This document shows, one piece after another, positions 7,908 through 16,784 of a stretch of DNA of 64,000 nt (positions are counted from its first letter, which is position 1; every line of letters starts with the position of its first letter). The translations under genes were made by a program, and so were the position numbers. The notes beneath the pieces are model-generated. The model searched no databases, was not told where the DNA came from, and worked only from the letters and a program-made list of their open reading frames with translations. The stretch comes from a bacterium. GTDB lineage: Bacteria; Oederibacteriota; CAKKQC01. Location: NCBI GenBank assembly GCA_919901855.1, contig CAKKQC010000007.1:62001-126000 (forward strand), read 5' to 3'.

Positions 7908-9895
7908 AGCTCCTGACCGTGGTGATCCTGGTCCTGGCCGCGGTCGCGGCCGTGGCCGCCACCGTTCGGGCCGCGACGGCGAAGGCCGCGAAGCCGTTCC
8001 TCCACCCGCTATTCTGCGACCACGCCGTGCTCCAGCGCGACGCCAGGGTCCCCATCTGGGGCTGGGCGCCGAAGGGCACGAAGGTGACAGTGAAGTTCCA
8101 GAGCCTCGAGACGTCCACGAAAGCCGATGCCAAGGGCCGCTGGCAGGCCGTCATCGGTCCGTTCCCGGCCGGGGGGCCGTATGAGCTCGAGGTCGCGAGC
8201 GCGACGAAGACGGTCAAGCTCTCGGACCTCATGCTGGGCGACGTCTGGATCTGCTCGGGCCAGTCGAACATGGAGCAGGGGATCGGGGCGGCGGGGAACC
8301 CGGAGCGCGAGATCGCGGCGGCGAACTACCCCGGCATCCGGCTCTTCACCGTCCCCAAGCGGATCGAGTTCGAGCCGCAGGAGACCGTGGACGGGAGCTG
8401 GGCCGTGTGCACGCCCGAGACGATCGCGAAGGACGGCTGGGGCGGGTTCTCGGCCGCCGCCTACTACTTCGGCCGACGGCTCCACCAGGATCTCAAGGTG
8501 CCCGTGGGGCTCATCCATACCTCGTGGGGCGGTACGATTGCGGAAGCCTGGGTCAGCGCCGGGGGGCTGAAGCCCGTCGGGGACTTCGACAAGGCGGTCG
8601 CGGGGCTGGGCGCGGAAGCGAAGGAGCGGCGAAAGGGGCTCGGCGGCTACTGGCCCCGGATGCAGAAGTGGTACGCAGAGAGCGATCCCGGGTCGAAGGG
8701 GAAGCTCGGGTGGGCGGCGGCCGCGCTCGACCTGGCGGAGTGGAAGACCATGGCGCTCCCGACGAAGTGGGAGGACGCGGGCCTGCCGGACTTCGACGGC
8801 GTCGTCTGGTTCCGGCTCGAGGTCGATCTGCCCGCGGGATGGGCCGGCCGGGCCGCGATTCTGCATCTCGGGCCGATCGACGACCGCGACACGACGTGGG
8901 TCAACGGCAAGCTGGTCGGGCATCTCGACATGTACAACGCGCCCCGGGACTACGAGGTCCCGCAGGGAGTGTTGAAGGCGGGGAAGAACGAGATCGCGGT
9001 CCGCGTCCTCGACACCGGCGGCGCGGGCGGGCTGTGGGGCAAGCCGGAAGATATGACGCTCGAGGCGACGGGCGAGTCGGCGCCGGGGGCCGTGTCCCTG
9101 GCCGGGGCCTGGCGGTACCGGGTCGGCGTCGCGCTTGGCGACGTGGCGCCGCCGCCGGCGGCGGACGCGAACAACCCGCACGTGGTCACCGTGCTCTACA
9201 ACGGCATGGTTGCTCCCCTGATTCCCTTCGCCATCAAGGGCGCGATCTGGTACCAGGGCGAGTCGAACGTCGGCCGCGCGCCGCAGTACCGGCGCCTGCT
9301 GGCGGCCCTGATCCGCGACTGGCGGGCCCGGTTCGGGGTCGGCGACTTCGGGTTCTACATCGTCCAGCTCGCCGGCTTCGGGGACCCCCGGCCCGAGGCC
9401 GGGGACGATTCGTGGGCGGAGCTCCGGGAGGCGCAGTGGCTGGTCTCGCGCGAGGTGCCGGCGACCGGGCTGGCCACCGCGATCGACATTGGCGAGTCGA
9501 AGGACATCCATCCGAAGAACAAGCAGGACGTCGGCGCGCGGCTCGCGCTCGCGGCGGAGGCGCTCACCTACGGGATGAAGGTCGAGGCGTCCGGACCGTC
9601 GTTCCGGGGAATGAAGAAGGAAGGCGCCGCGATCCGGATCGAGTTCGACCATGTAGGCGGCGGGCTCATCGCCATGGACGGCAAGCCGCTCGCCGGGTTC
9701 TCGATCGCGGGAGCCGATGGGAAGTGGGCCTGGGGCGACGCCCGGATCGACGGGGAGACCCTGGTCGTCTCGTCGCCGAAGGTCCCGGACCCCGTGGCAG
9801 TCCGGTACGCGTGGACGGCCTTCATGGAGTGCAACTTCTACAGCAAGGAGGGCCTCCCGGCCCTGCCGTTCCGGACGGACGCCCCGGCCCGGTAG
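7904..9895 (+). CDS. Secreted sialate O-acetylesterase-like SGNH esterase with inserted GH2-type jelly-roll
   Basis: Removes O-acetyl groups from sugars; a carbohydrate deacetylase role is known for this family. The ATG at 7904 is chosen because it begins a clear signal peptide (hydrophobic run, residues 3-22) and overlaps the preceding TGA; an in-frame start further upstream would lie inside the previous gene. Motifs: catalytic S121 in CSGQSNM, the QGESN block near residue 450, and the Asp/His pair near residue 535 (KDIHPKNK). Between about residues 265 and 400 a galactose-binding-like jelly-roll is inserted (DGVVWFRLEVDLP, TTWVNGKLVGH), a known architecture in this family. 663 aa is typical of that two-domain form. 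Co-translation with the GH50-like enzyme suggests the two attack one acetylated polysaccharide. Confidence 0.88.
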   Translation: MKLLTVVILVLAAVAAVAATVRAATAKAAKPFLHPLFCDHAVLQRDARVPIWGWAPKGTKVTVKFQSLETSTKADAKGRWQAVIGPFPAGGPYELEVASATKTVKLSDLMLGDVWICSGQSNMEQGIGAAGNPEREIAAANYPGIRLFTVPKRIEFEPQETVDGSWAVCTPETIAKDGWGGFSAAAYYFGRRLHQDLKVPVGLIHTSWGGTIAEAWVSAGGLKPVGDFDKAVAGLGAEAKERRKGLGGYWPRMQKWYAESDPGSKGKLGWAAAALDLAEWKTMALPTKWEDAGLPDFDGVVWFRLEVDLPAGWAGRAAILHLGPIDDRDTTWVNGKLVGHLDMYNAPRDYEVPQGVLKAGKNEIAVRVLDTGGAGGLWGKPEDMTLEATGESAPGAVSLAGAWRYRVGVALGDVAPPPAADANNPHVVTVLYNGMVAPLIPFAIKGAIWYQGESNVGRAPQYRRLLAALIRDWRARFGVGDFGFYIVQLAGFGDPRPEAGDDSWAELREAQWLVSREVPATGLATAIDIGESKDIHPKNKQDVGARLALAAEALTYGMKVEASGPSFRGMKKEGAAIRIEFDHVGGGLIAMDGKPLAGFSIAGADGKWAWGDARIDGETLVVSSPKVPDPVAVRYAWTAFMECNFYSKEGLPALPFRTDAPAR

Positions 9896-9952
9896 GGTAT
9901 TGGCGTACTCACGCGTTTCGCGTCGCCGGGGGTGAGGCTGTAGGGGAGAGGG

Positions 9953-10375
9953 TCAGAACAGGCTGACCGGGATCCGGCGGCGCATCGCGGCCTTGGCCAG
10001 CGCGCGATCAGTGGTGTAGAGCCGGGCCGAGAGCATCTCGGCGGTGGCGGCTGCAAACCGGTCCGCGAGCGAGGTCCCCTCGAGCGAGGCGAGTTCCGCC
10101 ACCCGGCGGGCCACCCCGGCGTCGGGGGAGTGCACGGATACCCGGAAACCGGTCAGCAGATCGAGCGGACTCACGCCGGTCACCTCACTGAACCGGTGCG
10201 CGTGGGTCAGGACCTCGGCGAGATTCACCGCCGAGATTGCGAGGGAAATGTGACCGTCCCGGCACCGGTCCAGGATGGCTCGCGCGGCCCGGTGCGCGGG
10301 GTGATCGGTTTCCAGCCGCGCCAGGACGACCCCGGCGTCAAGGACGCCGGAGGTTCTTCTCGGAGATCCGCTCAC
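9953..10375 (-). CDS. PIN-domain ribonuclease toxin (VapC-like)
   Basis: Predicted Mg-dependent RNase toxin. The four acidic PIN residues are visible: D13 (VLDAGVV), E54 (NLAEVL), D105 (LADRFA) and D123 (YTTDRAL). It starts with GTG at 10375 and overlaps the end of the antitoxin gene by 38 bases, the usual coupling in vapBC modules. At 140 aa it is of normal length. Its 3' end faces the sialate O-acetylesterase gene, with a 57-base gap and no clear terminator. A free-standing PIN RNase is possible, but the adjacent AbrB-type gene makes a toxin-antitoxin pair much more likely. Confidence 0.9.
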   Translation of the reverse strand: MSGSPRRTSGVLDAGVVLARLETDHPAHRAARAILDRCRDGHISLAISAVNLAEVLTHAHRFSEVTGVSPLDLLTGFRVSVHSPDAGVARRVAELASLEGTSLADRFAAATAEMLSARLYTTDRALAKAAMRRRIPVSLF

Positions 10376-10619
10376 GCTCGCGCTCGCGGTGCAGGGCGCC
10401 GACCAGGCTGATGCGCTGCTGCCGGAGCCAGTCGGCTCCCCTAGCCAGCCGTTGTTCGAGGTCGTCCGGCCCGGGTCCGCGCAGGATGAGGGTCCGGTCC
10501 CTGACGGAACCCAGCTCGATGGACAGCCGGTCGCCGGGATTCAGCCGGAGACGGCGGCGGGCCGAGGCGGGGATCACGACCTGGCCCTTGGTGCTGAGAC
10601 GGGTCGTCATGGTGGGCAT
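10338..10619 (-). CDS. AbrB/SpoVT-type antitoxin (VapB-like)
   Basis: A 93-residue protein with an N-terminal swapped-hairpin DNA-binding domain (TTRLSTKGQVVIPASARRRL, then PGDRLSI) and a charged helical C-terminal tail that should bind and block the PIN toxin. Starts are possible at 10619 or at the in-frame ATG at 10610. It is first in the operon and overlaps the toxin gene. Its promoter carries a perfect 8-bp inverted repeat over the -10, which fits the autoregulation typical of such antitoxins. The whole module lies antisense in the gap upstream of the GH2 gene. Confidence 0.9.
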   Translation of the reverse strand: MPTMTTRLSTKGQVVIPASARRRLRLNPGDRLSIELGSVRDRTLILRGPGPDDLEQRLARGADWLRQQRISLVGALHRERERERISEKNLRRP

Positions 10620-10622
10620 GAT

Positions 10623-10656
10623 GGGTAAGATAACACCGTCTTACCCAGTCTGTCAA
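10623..10656 (-). promoter_or_regulatory. Autoregulated vapBC promoter: TTGACA-N18-TATCTT with palindromic operator
   Basis: On the minus strand, a consensus -35 TTGACA (10656-10651), 18 bases, TATCTT (10632-10627), then 7 bases to the ATG at 10619. A perfect inverted repeat GGGTAAGA (10623-10630) / TCTTACCC (10639-10646) with an 8-base spacer covers the -10 and part of the spacer. This is the expected position for antitoxin-toxin repression. Confidence 0.75.
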
Positions 10657-10767
10657 TCCGGCATCTGGAGGAAGAAGCGGTTGGCGAGCCGCACAGGGCG
10701 GGCGGTTCTGGTACCGTACCGGAGTGACGGGGTGGTTCGGGGGGAGACGCTGAAGGCAGGAGGGCAG

Positions 10768-13530
10768 ATGAAGAGGACGGCATTGCTCGCGGCGGCATGG
10801 GTGGTGGCGACGACCGCTTCCGCTCGGGAGCGGCTCTTCCTCGACGAGGGCTGGCGGTTCCGGCTTGGCGAGACCGAGGCGTTCTCGGTGGTGCCGGAAG
10901 GGACGCCCATCGCGGGCTGGGAGATTCTGCCCGTGCCGGGCAAGGTCGCGGGCGACGATCCGCTCAAGATCCCGCGGCCGAAGCCTTCGGCCACCGGTTG
11001 GCGGGCGGCCGCGGTGGACGAGGACGTGCTCGGCGGGCGAAAGGAGTTCATCTGGTTCCGGACGACGCTCCCCGACGTGCCCGGCCCGGATCGGGGAATC
11101 TGGTTCACGATGGTCGACGACAACGGCACTTTCTACCTGAACGGGATCCGGATCGGCCAGCACAACGGGTGGGACGACCCCTTCGAGCTGAAGCTGTCGA
11201 AAGGATGGAAACCGGGCGGGCCGAACGTGCTCGAGGTCCTCGTCGAGAACTCCGGGGCGGGGCCCTGCCGGATCGGCCGGGCCGCGATCTATAAGGGGGC
11301 GGCGAAGCTTGCGACGATGAGCGCCCCGTGCGTGGCGACCGGGTTCGACGACTCGGGCTGGCGGCGGGTGGACGTCCCGCACGACTTCGTGGTCGAGGGC
11401 GAGTTCACGCGCGACGCGGACCGGGGGCACGGGTACCTGCCGGCCGGGGTTGGGTGGTACCGGCGCAGCTTCGACCTGCCCGCGTCCGACGCGGGGAAGC
11501 GGCTCATGCTCGAGTTCGACGGCGTGTATCACGACTCGACCGTGTGGCTCAACGGCGTCCTGCTCGGCGGCAACCGGAGTGGGTACACGAGCTTCTGGTT
11601 CGACGCGACCGCGGCGGCGAATCCGGGTGGCCGCAACATCCTCGTCGTCCGGTGCGACGCCCGGCAGAACGAGGGCTGGTGGTACGAGGGCGGCGGCATC
11701 TACCGGCACGTGTGGCTGACGCGGACGGACCCCGTGCACGTCGACCACTGGGGGACGTTCGTCTCGACGCCGGAGGTAGGCCCCAAGGGGGCGAAGACCC
11801 GGATTCGGACCTCGGTCCGGAATGACGGGACGGCGCCGGTGGAATGCGTTGTCGTGAGCACGATCCTGGACCCGGCGGGGAAGGAAGCCGGCCGGGCGGA
11901 GACCCGCAAGCGGCTGGCGCCCGGGACGGGAACCGAGTTCACCCAGTCGGTGACCGTGAAAGGGCCCGCGCTCTGGTCCCCGGAGACCCCCGTTCTCTAC
12001 AGCCTGCGGACTTCTGTCCGCGCGAACGGGGCCGAGACCGACACGGAGGAGACGCCGTTCGGGATCCGCACGATCCGGTTCGACGCGGTGAAGGGGTTCT
12101 TCCTCAACGGGAAGCCGGTCAAGATCAACGGCACGTGCAACCACCAGGACTTCGCCGGGGTCGGCGTCGCCCTCCCCGACCGGCTGAACTGGTTCAAGAT
12201 CGAGACGCTGAAAGCTTGGGGCGTCAACGGCTACCGGTGCTCGCACCACCCGCCGACGCCGGAGATTCTCGAGGCCTGCGACCGGCTGGGGATGCTCGTC
12301 ATGGACGAGAACCGGCACCTCGGGGACTCGGCCGACATCCTCGGCCAGGTCGAGTCCATGGTCCGCCGCGACCGTAACCATCCGAGCATCGTGATCTGGT
12401 CCACGTGCAACGAGGAGGGCCATCAGGGCACGGATCTGGCGAAGCGGCAAGGGGCCGCGATCCGGGACGTGATCCGGCGGTGGGACGGCACCCGTCCCGT
12501 GACCTCGGCCATGAACCAGCGGCCGATGTGGGGGAAGGGGCTCACCCTCGTCGAGGATGTGCAGGGTACGAACTATAACCCCGAGGGGTACGACGAGTTC
12601 CACAAGAAGCATCCCCGCATGCCGATGGTGTCCACGGAGTCGCACAGCACGACGACCACGCGCGGGATCTACTGGACCGATACGACGGCCGGGTTCTGCA
12701 GCAGCTACAACGACCACACCCAATACTGCTGGTGGATGGTCGCGACGCGTCCGTTCGTGGCCGGGACCTTCGTCTGGACCGGTTTCGACTACCGGGGCGA
12801 GCCCTCGCCGTACGATTGGCCGTGCATCAACTCCCACTTCGGGTTCCTGGATACATGTGGATTCCCCAAGGACGACGCGTGGTACTACAAGGCTTGGTGG
12901 GGGACGAGCCCGAGCGTGCATGTCTTCCCGCACTGGAATCCCGATGGGAAGACGGCGGGGAAGCCCGTCAACGTCCGGTGTTACGCCAACACCGACGAGG
13001 TCGAACTCTTCGTGAACGGGACGAGCGCGGGGAAGAAGAAGATCCTGCCGCAGTCGCGCGTGGACTGGGAGGTCCCGTACACGCCCGGGTCCCTGGTCGT
13101 GAAAGGCTTCACGAAGGGCGTCGAAGTGGCCTCCGAGACCACGGAGACGACGGGAGCCCCGGCGGCCGTCCGGCTCGTGGCCGACCGCGCGACGCTCAAG
13201 GCCGACCGCGAGGACGTCTCCGTGGTCCGGGTCGAGATCGTGGATGCGAAAGGTCGGGTGGTGCCGGTGGCCGACAATGAGGTCTCATTCTCGGTGGCGG
13301 GCGTGGGCCGCATCATCGGCGTCGGGAACGGGAATCCCTCGAGCCATGAGCCGGACAAGGCGGCGCGCCGCAAGGCCTTCAACGGGCTCTGCCTGGTGCT
13401 CGTCCAGTCCACGGCCCAGCCGGGCACCGCGACGCTGACCGCGACCGCACCGGGGCTGACCCCCGCGACCGCGACGCTGACGATGTCCCCTGCGCCCCAG
13501 CGTCCGAGCCTTCCTGCGGAGGTGAAGTGA
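10768..13530 (+). CDS. Secreted GH2 family beta-galactosidase-like enzyme
   Basis: A 920-residue exported enzyme. The ATG at 10768 follows an AGGAGGGCAG ribosome site and starts a signal peptide (about residues 1-20); the frame stays open upstream, but that stretch lies opposite the vapBC module and is not coding. The order is an N-terminal jelly-roll, an immunoglobulin-like domain, the GH2 TIM barrel and C-terminal beta domains. The probable acid/base is E549 in WSTCNEEG and the nucleophile E624 in VSTESHS. FTMVDDNGTFYLNG near residue 110 suggests an extra sugar-binding sandwich split by the GH2 sandwich. Substrate is probably a beta-galactoside, though other beta-glycosides cannot be excluded. 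It heads a GH2-GH9-FAD oxidoreductase operon; its TGA overlaps the next ATG. Confidence 0.9.
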   Translation: MKRTALLAAAWVVATTASARERLFLDEGWRFRLGETEAFSVVPEGTPIAGWEILPVPGKVAGDDPLKIPRPKPSATGWRAAAVDEDVLGGRKEFIWFRTTLPDVPGPDRGIWFTMVDDNGTFYLNGIRIGQHNGWDDPFELKLSKGWKPGGPNVLEVLVENSGAGPCRIGRAAIYKGAAKLATMSAPCVATGFDDSGWRRVDVPHDFVVEGEFTRDADRGHGYLPAGVGWYRRSFDLPASDAGKRLMLEFDGVYHDSTVWLNGVLLGGNRSGYTSFWFDATAAANPGGRNILVVRCDARQNEGWWYEGGGIYRHVWLTRTDPVHVDHWGTFVSTPEVGPKGAKTRIRTSVRNDGTAPVECVVVSTILDPAGKEAGRAETRKRLAPGTGTEFTQSVTVKGPALWSPETPVLYSLRTSVRANGAETDTEETPFGIRTIRFDAVKGFFLNGKPVKINGTCNHQDFAGVGVALPDRLNWFKIETLKAWGVNGYRCSHHPPTPEILEACDRLGMLVMDENRHLGDSADILGQVESMVRRDRNHPSIVIWSTCNEEGHQGTDLAKRQGAAIRDVIRRWDGTRPVTSAMNQRPMWGKGLTLVEDVQGTNYNPEGYDEFHKKHPRMPMVSTESHSTTTTRGIYWTDTTAGFCSSYNDHTQYCWWMVATRPFVAGTFVWTGFDYRGEPSPYDWPCINSHFGFLDTCGFPKDDAWYYKAWWGTSPSVHVFPHWNPDGKTAGKPVNVRCYANTDEVELFVNGTSAGKKKILPQSRVDWEVPYTPGSLVVKGFTKGVEVASETTETTGAPAAVRLVADRATLKADREDVSVVRVEIVDAKGRVVPVADNEVSFSVAGVGRIIGVGNGNPSSHEPDKAARRKAFNGLCLVLVQSTAQPGTATLTATAPGLTPATATLTMSPAPQRPSLPAEVK

Positions 13531-15464
13531 TGCCGCTCGCGACCCTTCTCGTGTGTGCGGCTGCGTGGGCCGCGGAGCCACAGGGACTCGCAGAGACCAT
13601 CGTCGTCGACCAGTTCGGGTGGCGGCCGGCGGACCGGAAGATCGTCGTCTTCGCCCAGCCGGTCAAGGGGTACAACGTCGCGGCGTGGGGGACGTTCGTC
13701 CCCGGCGACACGTTCGTCGTCTGCCGGGCCTCGGACGGCGCCAGCGTGTTCGCGGGACCCGTGACGATCTGGAACTCGGGGACCGTGCACGAGCAGTCCG
13801 GCGACCGGGCGTGGCACGGGGACTTCTCGGCGCTCACCTCGCCCGGGACCTACTACGTCCAGGTGCCCGGCGGGACCCGGCCGGGTGCGCGGTCGTTCGA
13901 CTTCCGGATCGCGGACGACGTCTACGCCGTCCCGCTTCGGGCCGCTTGCCGGAGCTATTACTACCAGCGGTGCGGCACGGACCTCACGGAAGCGTTCGGG
14001 GGGCACTGGGTGCACCAGGCCTGTCACGTCGGGCCGGGGCAGGATCTCGGCGCCTCCGTCTACGACGGTGGCCCCCAGGGCTCTCCCCGCGATGTCCATG
14101 GCGGCTGGCACGACGCCGGCGACTACCGCAAATACGTGCCGTTCACGTACGCCACGCTCTTCGACCTCCTGACCGCGGTGGAGTGGTTCCCGGCCGCGTT
14201 CGGCGATGCGACCGGCATCCCGGAGTCCGGGAACGGCGTCCCCGACCTCCTCGACGAGGTGAAGTGGGAGCTCGACTGGATGCTGAGGATGCAGTACCCG
14301 GATGGCAGCGTCGCTACCACCGTGGGCGTGACCGGCGGTGACGGAGGCAGCCCGCCCGAGGTCGACAAGGGGCTCCGGTACCAGGCGGGCGTCTCGTCGC
14401 CGGCGGCGTCCTCGCTGGCCCGCGCCTGCGCGCAGGCGTCCCGTCTCTTCGCCTCGTACGAGTCCGTGTACCATGGCTACGCGAAGACACTTCGGAAGGC
14501 GGCGGTCGCGTCGTGGGGCTGGCTCGAGAAGCACCCGACGAACGTGCGCTACCGGCACCAGGGCTTTTCGCAGGCGAACGCGAACGTGGGGGACGCGGAC
14601 GACCAGGACCGCCGGATCGGCGCCGCGGCCGAGCTGTTCCGGCTCACGGGGGACGTCCGGGTCCGGCGGTTCATCGATGACCGCTACGCCCGGTTCGCGC
14701 CCCGTAAGAAGGGCGACCACCACCCGATGACCCGGGGCTACTTCGACGCCAGCGCGTCCATGGATCTCCAGATGGGCCTCGTCACCTACGCACTCGCCCC
14801 CGGGGCGACCCCGAAGGTGGTCAAGGCGATCAAGAAGTCGCTCGCGGGAGGCGTCTCGACGGTCATGGCCTACGCGGACGCGGACCCGTACCTCGCCCAC
14901 ATGTGGGACGGCCACTACTGCTGGGGCTCGAACTCGATGAAGGGGAAGTGGGGGATCCTGCCCATCTGGGCGATCCGGCTGGGCGTGAACCCGACCATGC
15001 ACGTCGCCTACCGGGCGCGCGCGGCCGAGTACCTGCACTACCTCCACGGCCGCAACCCGCTGAACCTCGTGTATCTTTCGAATATGGGGTCGCAGGAGCG
15101 ACCCTTAACGGCGCCCATGGCGCCGTCGGGGCCCCGCGGCGCGAACGCGGGAGTGGGGAAGTCCGTGACCGCGTTCTTCCACGGCTGGTTCTGCGACAAG
15201 TGCCCGCTCTACAACGGCGCGGGGTCGACCTGGGGGCCCGCGCCCGGGTTCCTGACCGGCGGCCCGAACATGTTCTACAAGCCCGACCGGAACCCCGACG
15301 GCCATCTCGATCACGACATCGTGCCGCCCCAGAACCAGCCGCCCATGAAGTCGTACCTCGACTGGGGCGCCGGTTGGCCCGAGAACTCGTGGGAGGTCAC
15401 CGAGAACGGGATCTACTACGAGGCCTCCTACATCCTGCTCGCGGCCGCATTCGCGGCGCCATGA
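13530..15464 (+). CDS. Secreted GH9 glycoside hydrolase (cellulase-type endoglucanase)
   Basis: A 644-residue enzyme with a short signal peptide, an N-terminal Ig-like CelD_N domain (ETIVVDQFGWRPADRKIVVF) and an (alpha/alpha)6 GH9 barrel. Signatures are GGWHDAGDY with catalytic-base aspartates D195 and D198, ESGNGVPDLLDEVKWELDWML, the late HGRNPLN block, and the probable acid E625 near the C-terminus. The expected activity is hydrolysis of beta-1,4-glucan or glucosamine chains; members differ. The ATG at 13530 overlaps the GH2 stop (TGATG), with GGAGG upstream at about 13518; a GTG one codon earlier is also possible. The stop overlaps the start of the FAD oxidoreductase gene. Confidence 0.9.
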   Translation: MPLATLLVCAAAWAAEPQGLAETIVVDQFGWRPADRKIVVFAQPVKGYNVAAWGTFVPGDTFVVCRASDGASVFAGPVTIWNSGTVHEQSGDRAWHGDFSALTSPGTYYVQVPGGTRPGARSFDFRIADDVYAVPLRAACRSYYYQRCGTDLTEAFGGHWVHQACHVGPGQDLGASVYDGGPQGSPRDVHGGWHDAGDYRKYVPFTYATLFDLLTAVEWFPAAFGDATGIPESGNGVPDLLDEVKWELDWMLRMQYPDGSVATTVGVTGGDGGSPPEVDKGLRYQAGVSSPAASSLARACAQASRLFASYESVYHGYAKTLRKAAVASWGWLEKHPTNVRYRHQGFSQANANVGDADDQDRRIGAAAELFRLTGDVRVRRFIDDRYARFAPRKKGDHHPMTRGYFDASASMDLQMGLVTYALAPGATPKVVKAIKKSLAGGVSTVMAYADADPYLAHMWDGHYCWGSNSMKGKWGILPIWAIRLGVNPTMHVAYRARAAEYLHYLHGRNPLNLVYLSNMGSQERPLTAPMAPSGPRGANAGVGKSVTAFFHGWFCDKCPLYNGAGSTWGPAPGFLTGGPNMFYKPDRNPDGHLDHDIVPPQNQPPMKSYLDWGAGWPENSWEVTENGIYYEASYILLAAAFAAP

Positions 15465-16750
15465 CCGGGTTCGTGGCCGAGCCGGCGCGGCAGACGCCGG
15501 TGCGCGGCGACTACGATGTCATCGTCGCCGGCGGCGGCCCGGCCGGATTCGCGACGGCCGTCTGGGCCGCGCGCACGGGGGCGAAGACGCTCCTCATCGA
15601 GGAGGCGGGCGCGGTCGGGGGCATGGCCACGACGGGGATGATGTCGCACTGGACCGGGGCCACGGCCGGCGGCTTCTACGACGAGATCCTGCGGCGAAGC
15701 GCGGACAATGTCCCGGGCGTGTGGCAATCGGTCATCAACACCGAGCGGCTCAAGGGCGTCATGCTCGAGATGCTCGACGAGGCGGGGGCGCAGGTCCGGC
15801 TGCACACGCTGGCCTGTCTGCCGATCCTCGAGGCGGGGGTGGTCACCGGGGTCATCACCGAGAGTAAGTCGGGCCGGGAGGCCTTCCGGGCTCCCGTGGT
15901 CGTGGATGCCTCGGGCGACGGCGACCTCGCGGCCCGGGCGGGGGTGCCGTTCCACCAGGGCCGGGAAGCGGACGGGAAGATGCAGCCGTTGACGCTCATG
16001 TTCCGGGTGGCCGGCGTGGACACCGCCCGCGCGGTCTTCCTCGGCGGGTTCGAGGACGACTTCGAGACGCCGCAGGGATCGCTGCAGGCGCTCGCGCGCA
16101 CGTACCTGCCCCATCCGGCCGGCCACGTCCTCCTCTACAAGTCGTCCCTCCCGGGCGTCGTGACCTGCAACATGACGAACGCGATCGATCTCGACGGGAC
16201 GGACGCGGACGACCTCACCAGGGCGGAGCGGATCTGCCGGTCGCAGATGGGACCCATCGTCGGGTTCCTCCGCCGGTTCGCGCCCGGGTACGAGCAGTGC
16301 TACCTGCTCGAAGCCGGCGCGACCGTGGGCGTGCGCGAGACCCGGCATTTCGCGTGCGGGTACGCGCTGACCGACCGGGATATCCTCGAGGCGCGGGTCT
16401 TCGACGACTGGATCGTGACGAAGGCCCACTTCAACTTCGACGTGCACGCGCTGGCGGGGGCGGGGCTCGACCCGACCGGGGTGCAGAAGAAATTCCCGCA
16501 GTCGCGCGGGTACACGATTCCCTACCGGTGCCTGGTCCCGCAGGGAGTCGAGGGCCTGCTCCTGGCGGGGCGGTCCATCGGGGGCACGCACCTGGCGCAC
16601 TCGAGCTTCCGCGTCATGCCGATCTGCGCGAACCTCGGCGCTGCGGCCGGAATCGCGGCCGCGTTGTGCGCGGCGAAGGGCGTGCGGCCGCGGGCCCTGC
16701 CGGCCGCCGAGGTGCAGGCGGTCCTCCGCCGCGGCGGGGTCGAGCCCTGA
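15461..16750 (+). CDS. FAD-dependent oxidoreductase (FAD_oxidored family)
   Basis: A 429-residue flavoprotein without a signal peptide. The Rossmann dinucleotide-binding motif is at residues 24-29 (GGGPAG), with the ribose-binding acidic residue in LLIEE and a GMATTGM block typical of the FAD-dependent oxidoreductases often found beside carbohydrate genes in planctomycetes and related bacteria. A second FAD contact (VVDASGDGDLAARAG) and a conserved C-terminal GLLLAGRSIGGTHLAHSSFRV are present. Substrate unknown. It starts within the GH9 stop codon (ATGA, 15461-15464). It may oxidise a released sugar or derivative inside the cell, but that rests on context only. Confidence 0.85.
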   Translation: MTGFVAEPARQTPVRGDYDVIVAGGGPAGFATAVWAARTGAKTLLIEEAGAVGGMATTGMMSHWTGATAGGFYDEILRRSADNVPGVWQSVINTERLKGVMLEMLDEAGAQVRLHTLACLPILEAGVVTGVITESKSGREAFRAPVVVDASGDGDLAARAGVPFHQGREADGKMQPLTLMFRVAGVDTARAVFLGGFEDDFETPQGSLQALARTYLPHPAGHVLLYKSSLPGVVTCNMTNAIDLDGTDADDLTRAERICRSQMGPIVGFLRRFAPGYEQCYLLEAGATVGVRETRHFACGYALTDRDILEARVFDDWIVTKAHFNFDVHALAGAGLDPTGVQKKFPQSRGYTIPYRCLVPQGVEGLLLAGRSIGGTHLAHSSFRVMPICANLGAAAGIAAALCAAKGVRPRALPAAEVQAVLRRGGVEP

Positions 16751-16784
16751 TACGCCGGTCTTCCCAAGGCGGGCTATCGAGCGG

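Noticed and set aside
9896-9952. Terminator between the esterase and toxin genes
   Set aside because: Only a 5-bp ACGCG/CGCGT stem with a 3-base loop is present, too weak to call.
10237-10767. Upstream extension of the GH2 reading frame
   Set aside because: It runs antisense through the vapBC module, lacks protein-like composition, and the ATG at 10768 has a ribosome site and begins a signal peptide.
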